DNA of 6,708 nucleotides, taken from the NCBI GenBank assembly GCA_030951065.1, contig JAUZQH010000167.1:1-6708 (forward strand). Reading direction: 5' to 3'. Of this stretch, positions 1 through 6,140 are shown piece by piece. The translations under genes were made by a program, and so were the position numbers. The DNA is from Mariprofundus sp. GTDB lineage: Bacteria > Pseudomonadota > Zetaproteobacteria > Mariprofundales > Mariprofundaceae. Position 1 is the stretch's first letter, and each line of letters begins with the position of its first letter. Below the pieces are notes generated by a model. The model was not told where the DNA came from, did not search any database, and saw only the letters and a program-made list of their open reading frames with translations.

Positions 1-204
1 GGTTAATCTTTCTCGATTAAAATCATCTATAACATTGAATAACCTGAAGCTTCGGCCATCGCCAAGCTGGTCGTGCATAAAGTCCATCGACCAGCATTCA
101 TTGATGCTCTCAGGCACAGTCAGAGCATCCGGTTTATCTCTTTTCATTCGTTTCCTTGGTCTGATGCGCAAGTTGAGCTCAAGCTCGTTTGGCCGATATT
201 TCTG
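1..204 (-). pseudogene. IS3-family transposase (OrfB) fragment, 5'-truncated and cut by the window edge
   Basis: Reading the minus strand from 204 to 1 gives 68 open codons after a TAA at 207-205. There is no start codon where one would be needed. The product contains [13 protein letters not shown], then [27 protein letters not shown]. These are hallmarks of the IS3-family OrfB integrase core, where the Asp of WSMDF (codon at 84-82) is the first acidic residue of the DDE catalytic triad. The second Asp and the Glu would lie beyond position 1. The OrfA reading frame and the N-terminal half of OrfB, including its helix-turn-helix, are absent because bioB occupies that place. I therefore read it as a decayed insertion sequence remnant rather than a working transposase. 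Family assignment is by motif recognition. The exact IS3 subgroup and whether the left part is intact cannot be seen here. Confidence 0.85.
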
Positions 205-214
205 TTATTTGGCG

Positions 215-1201
215 TTAAGCATTCACCATGCGGCGGCTGGATGGAACCGGGTTTTCCATCGGGCGCAGGCCAAGTTTGGCAAACAGCTTCTGATCGTTTT
301 CGGCATCCTGATTGCCGGTGGTGAGTAGTTTCTCACCGTAGAAAATTGAATTGGCACCAGCCAGGAAGCAGAGAGACTGCATCTCTTCGGACATTGTTTC
401 GCGCCCTGCGGAGAGACGCACATGGCTACCCGGCATGGTAATGCGGGAAACAGCGAGGGTGCGGATGAATTCGAAGTTATCCAGCGTATCGGCAAATTGA
501 GCATCCTCGGCTACAGGCGTGCCTTCCACTTTCACCAGCATATTGATGGGCACAGACTCCGGATGCGGATTCATACGGGCCAGCTGAGCTACCAGCCCGG
601 CACGATGACGGCGTGATTCGCCCATGCCGACAATGCCGCCACAGCAAATACTCATGCCATTGGCGCGCACATGTTTCAGGGTATCCAGCCGCTCTTCGTA
701 AGTGCGGGTGGAAATAATCTCTTTGTAGTATTCCGGATCGGAATCGAGGTTATGATTATAGTAGTCCAGCCCCACCTCCTTGAGATGCGCTGCCTGCTCT
801 GCAGTGAGCATGCCGAGGGTGGCACAGGTTTCCATGTCCATATCCCTGATCTCGGAAATCATATCGCAGACCAGTTCAAAGGCGCGACCTTTGGGTTCGC
901 GCCAGGCTGCACCGATACAGAAACGGGACGCGCCTTTCTCTTTGGCGATTTTGGCGGCAGCAAGCACCTGATCTTTCTTCATCAGCAGCTCGGATTCGAC
1001 ATCGGTGTTGTAACGTGAGCTCTGCGGGCAGTATTTGCAATCCTCCGGACAACCGCCGGTTTTGATCGACAACAGGGTTGAGAGCTGTACTTCATTGGCA
1101 TCGAAGTTGGCCCGATGCGCCTGCTGGGCACGAAACATCAGATCATTGAATGGCAGTTCAAACAAAGCCTCGATTTCATTTATCGTCCAGTCATAACGCA
1201 T
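215..1201 (-). CDS. bioB: Biotin synthase BioB
   Basis: Radical SAM enzyme that inserts sulfur into dethiobiotin to make biotin, the last step of the pathway; cytoplasmic. The 328-residue product has the 4Fe-4S cluster motif CPEDCKYC (Cys51, Cys55, Cys58). It also has the expected ligands of the sacrificial 2Fe-2S cluster: Cys95 in RFCIGAAW, Cys126 in ETCATLG, Cys186 in ICCGGIVG and Arg262 in VRLSAGR. YYNHNLD (148-153) and ESVPINML (215-222) are also typical. An upstream in-frame ATG at 1282 would add 27 basic, non-conserved residues. The ATG at 1201 is preferred because AGGAG sits 6 bases before it and the protein then starts like other BioBs. The C-terminus is shorter than the E. coli protein (346 aa) and ends 10 bases before transposase sequence. 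A usually acidic position in GMGES..DR is His here (GMGESRRHR). It follows ptsI after 113 bases; no other bio gene is visible. Confidence 0.97.
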   Translation of the reverse strand: MRYDWTINEIEALFELPFNDLMFRAQQAHRANFDANEVQLSTLLSIKTGGCPEDCKYCPQSSRYNTDVESELLMKKDQVLAAAKIAKEKGASRFCIGAAWREPKGRAFELVCDMISEIRDMDMETCATLGMLTAEQAAHLKEVGLDYYNHNLDSDPEYYKEIISTRTYEERLDTLKHVRANGMSICCGGIVGMGESRRHRAGLVAQLARMNPHPESVPINMLVKVEGTPVAEDAQFADTLDNFEFIRTLAVSRITMPGSHVRLSAGRETMSEEMQSLCFLAGANSIFYGEKLLTTGNQDAENDQKLFAKLGLRPMENPVPSSRRMVNA

Positions 1202-1207
1202 GCCTTT

Positions 1208-1212
1208 CTCCT
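1208..1212 (-). promoter_or_regulatory. Ribosome binding site of bioB
   Basis: AGGAG on the minus strand lies 6 bases before the ATG at 1201-1199, inside a purine-rich run (GAAAGGAGAAAGG). It decides the start of bioB against the in-frame ATG at 1282, which has no comparable site. The right arm of the inverted repeat at 1216-1248 ends only three bases upstream, so folding of that element could affect access to this site. Confidence 0.8.
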
Positions 1213-1215
1213 TTC

Positions 1216-1248
1216 GCCGTTTACCACGGGTCGCGAAGGGTAAACGGC
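1216..1248 (-). promoter_or_regulatory. Perfect 10-bp inverted repeat in the bioB leader (hairpin or operator)
   Basis: On the minus strand GCCGTTTACC (1248-1239) is followed by 13 bases and then by its exact complement GGTAAACGGC (1225-1216). In RNA this gives a ten-pair stem with a 13-base loop. There is no following U tract, so it is not a typical intrinsic terminator. It lies between ptsI and the bioB ribosome binding site, so a role in bioB control, as an mRNA structure or as a dimeric-repressor operator, is a reasonable inference. Its half-sites contain GTTTAC and GTAAAC as in BirA operators, but in the opposite order and with different spacing, so I do not call it a BirA site. Confidence 0.55.
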
Positions 1249-1314
1249 TTTGGTCGCTTCGGCAAAAGGCAGAGGAATCCATGCGTAGCGACTCGGCTAT
1301 GAATGTGAACAGGC

Positions 1315-3042
1315 CTAATGCAACAGCGGCTTATAAGTCTGCCGGCTCAGACAACGGCGAATAGAGAGAATATTACTTGAACTCATGGACAGATATTCCA
1401 TATCCAGGTTAAGGAACGTGGCCGTCCACTCCGGGTTGGCGGCCAGTTCGCCGCAGATTGAAACCGGAATACCGGCCTGCTTTGCCGCCGATGCTGTCAG
1501 CGTAATCAGCTCCAATACGGCGCCATGCTCCGACTGATAAAGGTCTGCGACTTCTTCATCGTTGCGATCAGCGGCCAGTGCATATTGCATCAGGTCATTG
1601 CTGCCGATGGAAAAGAAATCGCTGACCCCTGCCATGTCCCGGGCAATCAGTGCTGCAGCCGGCACCTCGATCATGGCGCCCAACGGGACAGATTCAGTCA
1701 GGCCAAGCTGAACCCGGCACTGTTCGGCCAGGTCGCGCACTTTTTCCATTTCTTCTATATTGGTCACCATCGGAGCAAGAATTCGTACAGGGCCTTCATC
1801 GGCTGCCCTGATCATGGCGTTGAGCTGGATTTTCAGTAATTCCGGGTTGCGAAGCAGCAGGCGCACGCCGCGCAATCCCAGCGCCGGATTGGCACCGCCA
1901 TAATCATGACCTGCCAGATCACTGTATAACCACGGTCTGTCGCCGCCGATATCAAGCAGCCGCATGGTGACAGGTTTGCCATGCATGCGACGAACCAGTT
2001 GGGCATATTGTTCATATTGATACTGTTCATCCGGCATGGTGGATTCATTGATGAACAGGAATTCGCTGCGGTAGAGGCCGATACCGTCGATACCGGTGTC
2101 TTCTGCCAGATCCAGTTCCTCCGGGAACTCGATATTGGCCATCAGTTTCAGTTCATGACCATCGGCGCTGAGCGACGGTTTGCAGGCAAATGCCTGCAGA
2201 TTCTTCCTGCTGCTTGAAACTGCAGCCTTGAATTTCACATAAGCGGTTTGTTCAGCCTGTGAGGGATTCAGAATCCACACATCCTGTTCGGCATCCAGAA
2301 TCAGGATATCACCATCTTCAATATCGGCCAGAATGCCGGTAGCGCCGACCATGGCAGGCAGCCCGATACCGCGGGCGACAATGATATTGTGTGCATCCGC
2401 ACCGCCGAATTCTGTAATGATGCCGGCCACGCCACAACGCCACATACTGACAACATCAGATACAGAAAAATCATCGCCGACATAAATCAGCGGTTTCTCC
2501 TCCTTCCGGCTCGCATACGTGACCTGATTCGATTGTGCATTCGACTGCTCACTCAATTCGGCCGGCTTGTCTGTCAAATGATCCAGAATACGCCGGCCCG
2601 CATGTTCAATGTCATCGCTGCGAGTACGCAGGTATTCATCTTCAATTTGCTCGAATATGAGCTGGATTGCATCCAGTTCCTGCCGCAGTGCCCATTCGGC
2701 ATTGATGCAATCGTTACGGATACGGGCTGTGGATTTGGCCAGCAGTTCCGGATCGGCAATCAACATACTGTGCATATCCAGAATCATCAGCGGGTCCTTG
2801 ATGCCGGCACCCATCAAATGATTGCGTTCAACATCAATGGCTTGCCCGGCCGCCTCAATCGCCTTGAGCAGACGATCCACCTCATGGTCAATCATATGCG
2901 GTTCGATAGGCCGTTCAGCTACCGGCTGTCGACCATGCAGCATTTTTTTCACCTGCCCGATCACAATACCGGAGCTGGATGCGACAGGATGCCCTTCCCG
3001 TCGTACACGCAATCGTTGTTCCGGACGACAGCGGGTATTCAT
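1315..3042 (-). CDS. ptsI: PTS enzyme I (phosphoenolpyruvate-protein phosphotransferase)
   Basis: Cytoplasmic first enzyme of the PTS: autophosphorylates from PEP on a histidine and passes the phosphate to HPr. The 575 residues show the family order: N-terminal HPr-binding helices (about 45-165), phospho-His domain with His218 in [12 protein letters not shown], and a PEP-binding barrel with GLYRSEFLF (322-330), [10 protein letters not shown] (385-394), [13 protein letters not shown] (455-467) and [18 protein letters not shown] (476-493). The catalytic Cys530 is in SICGELA. The ATG at 3042 overlaps the ptsH stop (ATGA) and has GGAG 7 bases upstream. Two oddities: the usual Thr-Ser-His-Thr around the active histidine is Asp-Ala-His-Asn here, and the protein stops 11 residues after IRRCL, roughly 25-30 residues earlier than E. 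coli EI, offset by about a dozen extra basic residues at the N-terminus. The stop is TAG. No sugar-specific EIIB or EIIC gene lies nearby. Confidence 0.95.
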   Translation of the reverse strand: MNTRCRPEQRLRVRREGHPVASSSGIVIGQVKKMLHGRQPVAERPIEPHMIDHEVDRLLKAIEAAGQAIDVERNHLMGAGIKDPLMILDMHSMLIADPELLAKSTARIRNDCINAEWALRQELDAIQLIFEQIEDEYLRTRSDDIEHAGRRILDHLTDKPAELSEQSNAQSNQVTYASRKEEKPLIYVGDDFSVSDVVSMWRCGVAGIITEFGGADAHNIIVARGIGLPAMVGATGILADIEDGDILILDAEQDVWILNPSQAEQTAYVKFKAAVSSSRKNLQAFACKPSLSADGHELKLMANIEFPEELDLAEDTGIDGIGLYRSEFLFINESTMPDEQYQYEQYAQLVRRMHGKPVTMRLLDIGGDRPWLYSDLAGHDYGGANPALGLRGVRLLLRNPELLKIQLNAMIRAADEGPVRILAPMVTNIEEMEKVRDLAEQCRVQLGLTESVPLGAMIEVPAAALIARDMAGVSDFFSIGSNDLMQYALAADRNDEEVADLYQSEHGAVLELITLTASAAKQAGIPVSICGELAANPEWTATFLNLDMEYLSMSSSNILSIRRCLSRQTYKPLLH

Positions 3043-3308
3043 TCCGCTTCTCCAAACCGGTTCTCCACCAGCGTCACAATAGCTTCGAGCGCGGCATCGG
3101 CATCCACGCCTTCGGCATTGATTTTCAACGTCATCCCCTTGCAGGCGGCCAGCATCATGATACCCATGATGCTTTTGCAGTTGACTTCGATACCGTCCTT
3201 GATGAGTTTGATTTCCGATTCGAAACGACTGGCTTCAGTGGCCAGTTTTGCCGATGCCCGGGCATGCAGACCGAGCTTGTTGCAAATGGTGATCGTCTGC
3301 TCAGGCAT
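3039..3308 (-). CDS. ptsH: Phosphocarrier protein HPr
   Basis: Small cytoplasmic phosphocarrier between enzyme I and EIIA proteins. The 89-residue product matches the family length. It has the active-site motif GLHARAS, with His15 as the phosphate acceptor from EI and Arg17 beside it. It also has the regulatory-site motif KSIMGIMMLA with Ser46, the residue that HPr kinase phosphorylates. Ser46 with the hydrophobic Ile47/Met48/Ile50/Met51 patch is the hallmark of an HPr under HprK control, which agrees with hprK in the same gene run. The ATG at 3308 overlaps the end of the EIIA gene by 8 bases, and the TGA overlaps the ptsI ATG. That arrangement suggests translational coupling of all three. 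Confidence 0.96.
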   Translation of the reverse strand: MPEQTITICNKLGLHARASAKLATEASRFESEIKLIKDGIEVNCKSIMGIMMLAACKGMTLKINAEGVDADAALEAIVTLVENRFGEAE

Positions 3309-3747
3309 CCGCTTGTTTCACGCGGTCAGTGCCGGTCGAGGCATGATTCGTGATGGTCATATTGGGAGCAATCTGAATATACTGGCGTCCGGCTCTGACT
3401 ACCTGGTGGGCCAGTTCACTCAGACTGTCAACATGATGTCGCAATGTGGCAGCCTTGATCAACAGCGGCAAATTGAAACCGGAAACCACTTCGACACGAC
3501 CCGCCTGCAAACAGCCCATAGCCACATTGCACGGTGTGCCGCCAAACATATCCGCCAGCAACAGCACGCCCTGCCCGACATCGCAGGTGCGGATTTTTGT
3601 CATCAGCATATCGGCAATCCGTTCCGGAGCGCTATCTTCGGTAACATCCAGCGCGTCCATTAACGGTTGCTCACCAACGACATATTGTAACGATACCAGC
3701 ATTTCACTGGCGATATGCGAGTGGCCAATCAGCACGATACCGATCAT
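3301..3747 (-). CDS. PTS EIIA protein, mannose/fructose family (stand-alone EIIA-Man)
   Basis: Cytoplasmic EIIA domain of the mannose family (ManX-like), 148 residues, with no EIIB domain attached. The start MIGIVLIGHSHIA places a histidine at position 9, where proteobacterial stand-alone EIIA-Man proteins carry the phospho-acceptor; His11 is the alternative. The family motif DMFGGTPCN (66-74) and the GFNLPLLIK segment (90-98) are present. It sits directly before ptsH and ptsI with overlapping ends (ATGA with rapZ, 8 bases with ptsH). The usual proteobacterial EIIA-HPr-EI trio without a permease is thought to act as a phosphorylation-state sensor rather than in sugar uptake. No transport partner is visible here, so the target is unknown. 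Assignment to the family is secure; the regulatory role is inference from context. Confidence 0.93.
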   Translation of the reverse strand: MIGIVLIGHSHIASEMLVSLQYVVGEQPLMDALDVTEDSAPERIADMLMTKIRTCDVGQGVLLLADMFGGTPCNVAMGCLQAGRVEVVSGFNLPLLIKAATLRHHVDSLSELAHQVVRAGRQYIQIAPNMTITNHASTGTDRVKQADA

Positions 3748-4631
3748 GTTTCGGCTGCGACCTGATGTTTTTCAGTCAGACTGTGCCGTGTTATGCCCAG
3801 TTCCCGATGCTGAATGTCCGGTTCAACCATGCCCTGTTGCCGGATCCAGGCGGCAAAGCGTTCAGCCATGTAAACCGAGCGATGGCGTCCTCCACTGCAG
3901 CCGAAGGCCAGCGTAAAATACTGTTTCCTTTCCTGCTTCAGATGCGGCCAGATAAATGTCAGCCATTGCCGGATATGTGTTTCTGCCTGCCTGACTTCCC
4001 TGCAGGACTGCAGAAACGAGATAACGCTTTCATCGCGGCCGGTGAGTTCAGCCAGCCCCGGTTCATAATGCGGATTGGGTAAAAAACGCATGTCGAATAC
4101 GGTATCGGCATTGGCCGGCAGGCCATGTTTGTAACTGAAAGAAATGACCGTACAGGACAATCGGTGTTGCTCCTGCCCCGGCTTGCGCCAGAACGAATCA
4201 ACCTTCTCTGCCAGTTCATAAGGCGTTAAATCACTGCTGTCCAGAATCAGATCCGCCATGCATCGAATCGGCATCAGACTTTCGCGCTCCTGCCGGATAG
4301 AAGCCATCAGATCATGGCTGTCAGGCAACGGGTGGCGACGCCTGACCGTGGAAAAGCGACGCTGCAACACGTCATCTTCTGCCTCAATAAACAGCAACTG
4401 CCAATCGTCCGGCGTGTACACATCCTCGATAGCCGCTCTGATGGCTTTGGCCGTAAAACCACAGCGCGCATCCAGACAGACTGCAGCCGGTTGTTTGCGC
4501 CCCTGCATACTGACCGCCCAGTCCTGCAGCATTTCCAGTGGCAGGTTATCCGTGCAGAAAAAACCTGCATCTTCCAGTGCATGCAATACAGTGCTTTTAC
4601 CCGCTCCGGACAGGCCGCTGATTAATAACAT
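3744..4631 (-). CDS. rapZ: RapZ nucleotide-binding / RNase adapter family protein
   Basis: P-loop protein of the RapZ (YvcJ/YhbJ) family, 295 residues; members bind nucleotides and, in E. coli, bring GlmZ sRNA to RNase E to control glucosamine-6-phosphate synthase. Seen here: Walker A GLSGAGKS (6-13), TDNLP (27-31), the FIEAEDDVLQRRF and RRRHPL segment (81-102), SFSYKHGLPANAD with FDMRFLPNPHY (164-189), and the C-terminal GCSGGRHRSV (244-253) and HREL (275-278). The ATG at 4631 gives the normal N-terminus right before the P-loop; an in-frame TAA seven codons upstream rules out an extension. The last 17 residues do not show the lysine/arginine cluster that ends the E. coli protein, so the same RNA target should not be assumed. 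It is separated from hprK by 108 bases and overlaps the EIIA start as ATGA. Confidence 0.95.
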   Translation of the reverse strand: MLLISGLSGAGKSTVLHALEDAGFFCTDNLPLEMLQDWAVSMQGRKQPAAVCLDARCGFTAKAIRAAIEDVYTPDDWQLLFIEAEDDVLQRRFSTVRRRHPLPDSHDLMASIRQERESLMPIRCMADLILDSSDLTPYELAEKVDSFWRKPGQEQHRLSCTVISFSYKHGLPANADTVFDMRFLPNPHYEPGLAELTGRDESVISFLQSCREVRQAETHIRQWLTFIWPHLKQERKQYFTLAFGCSGGRHRSVYMAERFAAWIRQQGMVEPDIQHRELGITRHSLTEKHQVAAET

Positions 4632-4738
4632 TGCGATTTTTCCGATACGTTAACGCGCACGGGTTCCCCCCTCCCACAGTGGTTGAAGCATTGCCACAGG
4701 GTGGAAAGACACCATACAAACCGCGTTGCCTGTTTCAT
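4622..4738 (-). other. Possible 38-codon leader ORF in the hprK-rapZ gap (weak)
   Basis: The 108 bases between hprK and rapZ hold no recognised gene. One small reading frame starts with ATG at 4738, one base after the hprK stop (TAACATG). It has an AGGGG-type site about 8 bases before it and ends with TAA at 4624-4622, inside the first codons of rapZ and in another frame. Its product (starting MKQATRFVWCL) is short, has five cysteines and resembles no family I know. It could serve as a translated leader coupling hprK to rapZ, or be chance. The same stretch holds a run of six G and two near-copies of CCAC(CC)TGTGG on the minus strand. I see no promoter or terminator in it. Confidence 0.2.
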
Positions 4739-4739
4739 G

Positions 4740-5684
4740 TTAATGCCCCTGCTCTATGCGATTCTGCAACGATTGCACAAAGTCCTCGCCACTGTGAATG
4801 CCGCGCTGTTTCAGCAGCTGGTTACGGGTTGCCACTTCAATCAGCACCGCCAGTGAACGGCCGGAACGAATCGGAATCGGTATGCGCGGAATCGGCACGT
4901 CCAGAATTCCGGTTTCACTGTCTTCACCCAGCACCCGGTCTTCCGGCGCCACCTGATCCCAGGGCACCAGCTCCACCATCAGGCTTAACCGTTTGTTATC
5001 GGTAATCGCAGCAGCACCCTACAGATCACGACTATTGAGAATCCCCAGTCCGCGCACTTCCATGTGGTAACGCAATGCATCCGGGCTGCGTCCGACGGCA
5101 ACTTTCGGACTCTCGCGGGAAAATTCGACCATATCATCCGCAATCAAACGATGCCCGCGCGAAATCAGTTCCAGCCCGATTTCACTCTTGCCGATACCGC
5201 TGGCACCGGTAATCAGCACGCCAAGACCGAAAATATCCATATATACACCATGCTGATAGAGCACCGGAGCCAGGCGATGCGACAGAAAGAGCAACATATT
5301 TGTCATAAATGTCGAGGACGGGTAGTCGGATATCATCAGGGGCGTATCGGTGCGTCTGGCTGCGTCCAGAATGAAATCAGGCGGCTGTTGCCCTCGGGTA
5401 ATGACCACGCCGGCAAGGCGAAGATCAAAGACAGCATCGATAGCCTGCTTCTGCTCTTCGGGCGTTCGGGTAGCCAGATAACTCATTTCGGTCTGCCCGA
5501 TCACCTGCAAACGATAATCACTCAGATGTTCAATATAACCGGCAAATGCCAGTGATGGCTTTTGCATACGCGGATGATCAATGTAGCGATCAAGTCCTTT
5601 TTCCCCTGCCAGCAGGCGCAGTTTCGCCGCTTTCCCCTGCTCGCTTAACAGTTCACGAATCGTGATGCGGCGGGACTGATGCAT
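4740..5684 (-). pseudogene. hprK: HPr kinase/phosphorylase HprK, interrupted by an in-frame amber codon
   Basis: Bifunctional enzyme that phosphorylates HPr on Ser46 and removes the phosphate again. The frame from ATG 5684 to TAA 4742-4740 gives 314 positions, the normal family length, but codon 222 (5021-5019) is TAG. Before it: an N-terminal domain (1 to about 135), HGVYMDIFGLGVLI (145-158), Walker A GASGIGKS (160-167), ADDMVEF (182-188) and the signature MEVRGLGILN (208-217). After it, in the same frame: GAAAITDNKRLSLMVELVPW and the conserved C-terminal IPIRSGRSLAVLIEVA (269-284). There is no frameshift, only the stop, at a place where relatives usually have an aromatic residue. A 221-residue product would lose the end of the kinase core and the C-terminal helix. 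Causes to separate are a nonsense mutation, a sequence error, or suppression. Start overlaps the ptsN stop (TGATG). HprK identity is certain; activity is not. Confidence 0.9.
5019..5021 (-). other. In-frame amber (TAG) codon inside hprK
   Basis: Minus-strand codon 222 of hprK reads TAG, between CTG (Leu221) and GGT (Gly223). Conserved HprK sequence continues uninterrupted on both sides in one frame. A single change to TAC or TAT would restore a Tyr, which fits the aromatic residue common at this place. In this window ptsI also ends in TAG, while the other clear stops are TGA or TAA, so TAG looks like a normal stop in this organism. Confidence 0.9.
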
Positions 5685-6124
5685 CAGTCAGTATTGACCC
5701 TGCTGGCAAACAGCGTGGCCACGGCTTCCGCACTGTCCGCCTCCATAATCTGTTGCCGGAAGCTTTCCTGCTGCAAACTTCTGGCCAGTTGTGCCAGCAA
5801 TTCCAGATGCTGACGATCATCGGAATCCGGCACCAGTAACAGCACGACAATATGAACAGGGTTACCGTCAATGGCCTCAAAATCCACGCCACCGACATGC
5901 GTTGCCAATGCCAGCACCGGCGCGGTCAGATCAGGCATACGGCCATGCGGTATGGCTACCCCGTGGCCAATGCCTGTACTGCCCAGCTGCTCGCGGGCCA
6001 TGACCACTTCCATGACCGTATCAGGATCAATGGAGGTCAGCACATGCGCCAGTTCCGTGATCAGAGCCCGCTTGCTATGGGCCTGTGAATCAAGCCGAAT
6101 ATGATCAGGCGTTAACAAAGGCAT
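5684..6124 (-). CDS. ptsN: PTS IIA-like nitrogen-regulatory protein PtsN (EIIA-Ntr)
   Basis: Cytoplasmic EIIA of the fructose/mannitol family that serves as the terminal phospho-acceptor of the nitrogen PTS; in studied proteobacteria it affects potassium transport, sigma-54-related control and stress responses. The 146 residues begin MPLLTPDHIRLD, the usual N-terminus. They contain REQLGSTGIGHGVAIPHGR (44-62), with His60 as the expected phosphorylated histidine. A TTG at 6160 in the same frame would add 12 residues and overlap hpf. The ATG at 6124 is chosen because AGGA lies 9 bases upstream and the start then matches the family. The gene follows hpf after 16 bases and its TGA overlaps the hprK ATG. 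No dedicated NPr or EI-Ntr is visible, so the HPr and EI downstream are the likely phosphate source; this is inference. Confidence 0.95.
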   Translation of the reverse strand: MPLLTPDHIRLDSQAHSKRALITELAHVLTSIDPDTVMEVVMAREQLGSTGIGHGVAIPHGRMPDLTAPVLALATHVGGVDFEAIDGNPVHIVVLLLVPDSDDRQHLELLAQLARSLQQESFRQQIMEADSAEAVATLFASRVNTD

Positions 6125-6133
6125 CGGAATCCG

Positions 6134-6137
6134 TCCT
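6134..6137 (-). promoter_or_regulatory. Ribosome binding site of ptsN
   Basis: AGGA on the minus strand, within TTCAGGACGG, ends 9 bases before the ATG at 6124-6122. It supports that start over the in-frame TTG at 6160, which lies inside hpf. Confidence 0.6.
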
Positions 6138-6140
6138 GAA

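Noticed and set aside
35..328. 97-codon + strand frame at the left end
   Set aside because: It is the shadow of the minus-strand transposase fragment and of the bioB 3' end; its product has no recognisable motif.
1216..1248. BirA operator reading of the bioB leader palindrome
   Set aside because: BirA sites have GTAAAC in the left arm and GTTTAC in the right with about 14-16 bases between; here the order is reversed and the spacer differs.
1216..1248. Intrinsic terminator between ptsI and bioB
   Set aside because: The stem is followed by the purine-rich ribosome site of bioB on the minus strand, with no U tract.
1202..1282. In-frame ATG at 1282 as the bioB start
   Set aside because: It adds 27 basic residues not seen in BioB, runs through the inverted repeat, and lacks the strong AGGAG found before the ATG at 1201.
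2389..3663. 424-codon open frame on the + strand
   Set aside because: It lies antisense to ptsI, ptsH and the EIIA gene, all of which have clear family motifs. Its product resembles nothing recognisable, and it has no good ribosome site.
4740..5021. Frameshift as the cause of the hprK split
   Set aside because: The two parts are in the same frame (5684 and 4979 differ by a multiple of three) and translation continues directly across the TAG with conserved sequence.
4740..5684. Pyrrolysine or a recoded genetic code explaining the hprK TAG
   Set aside because: Nothing in the window supports it: ptsI appears to end normally at TAG, and HprK relatives have an ordinary residue at that place. It stays only as a remote alternative.
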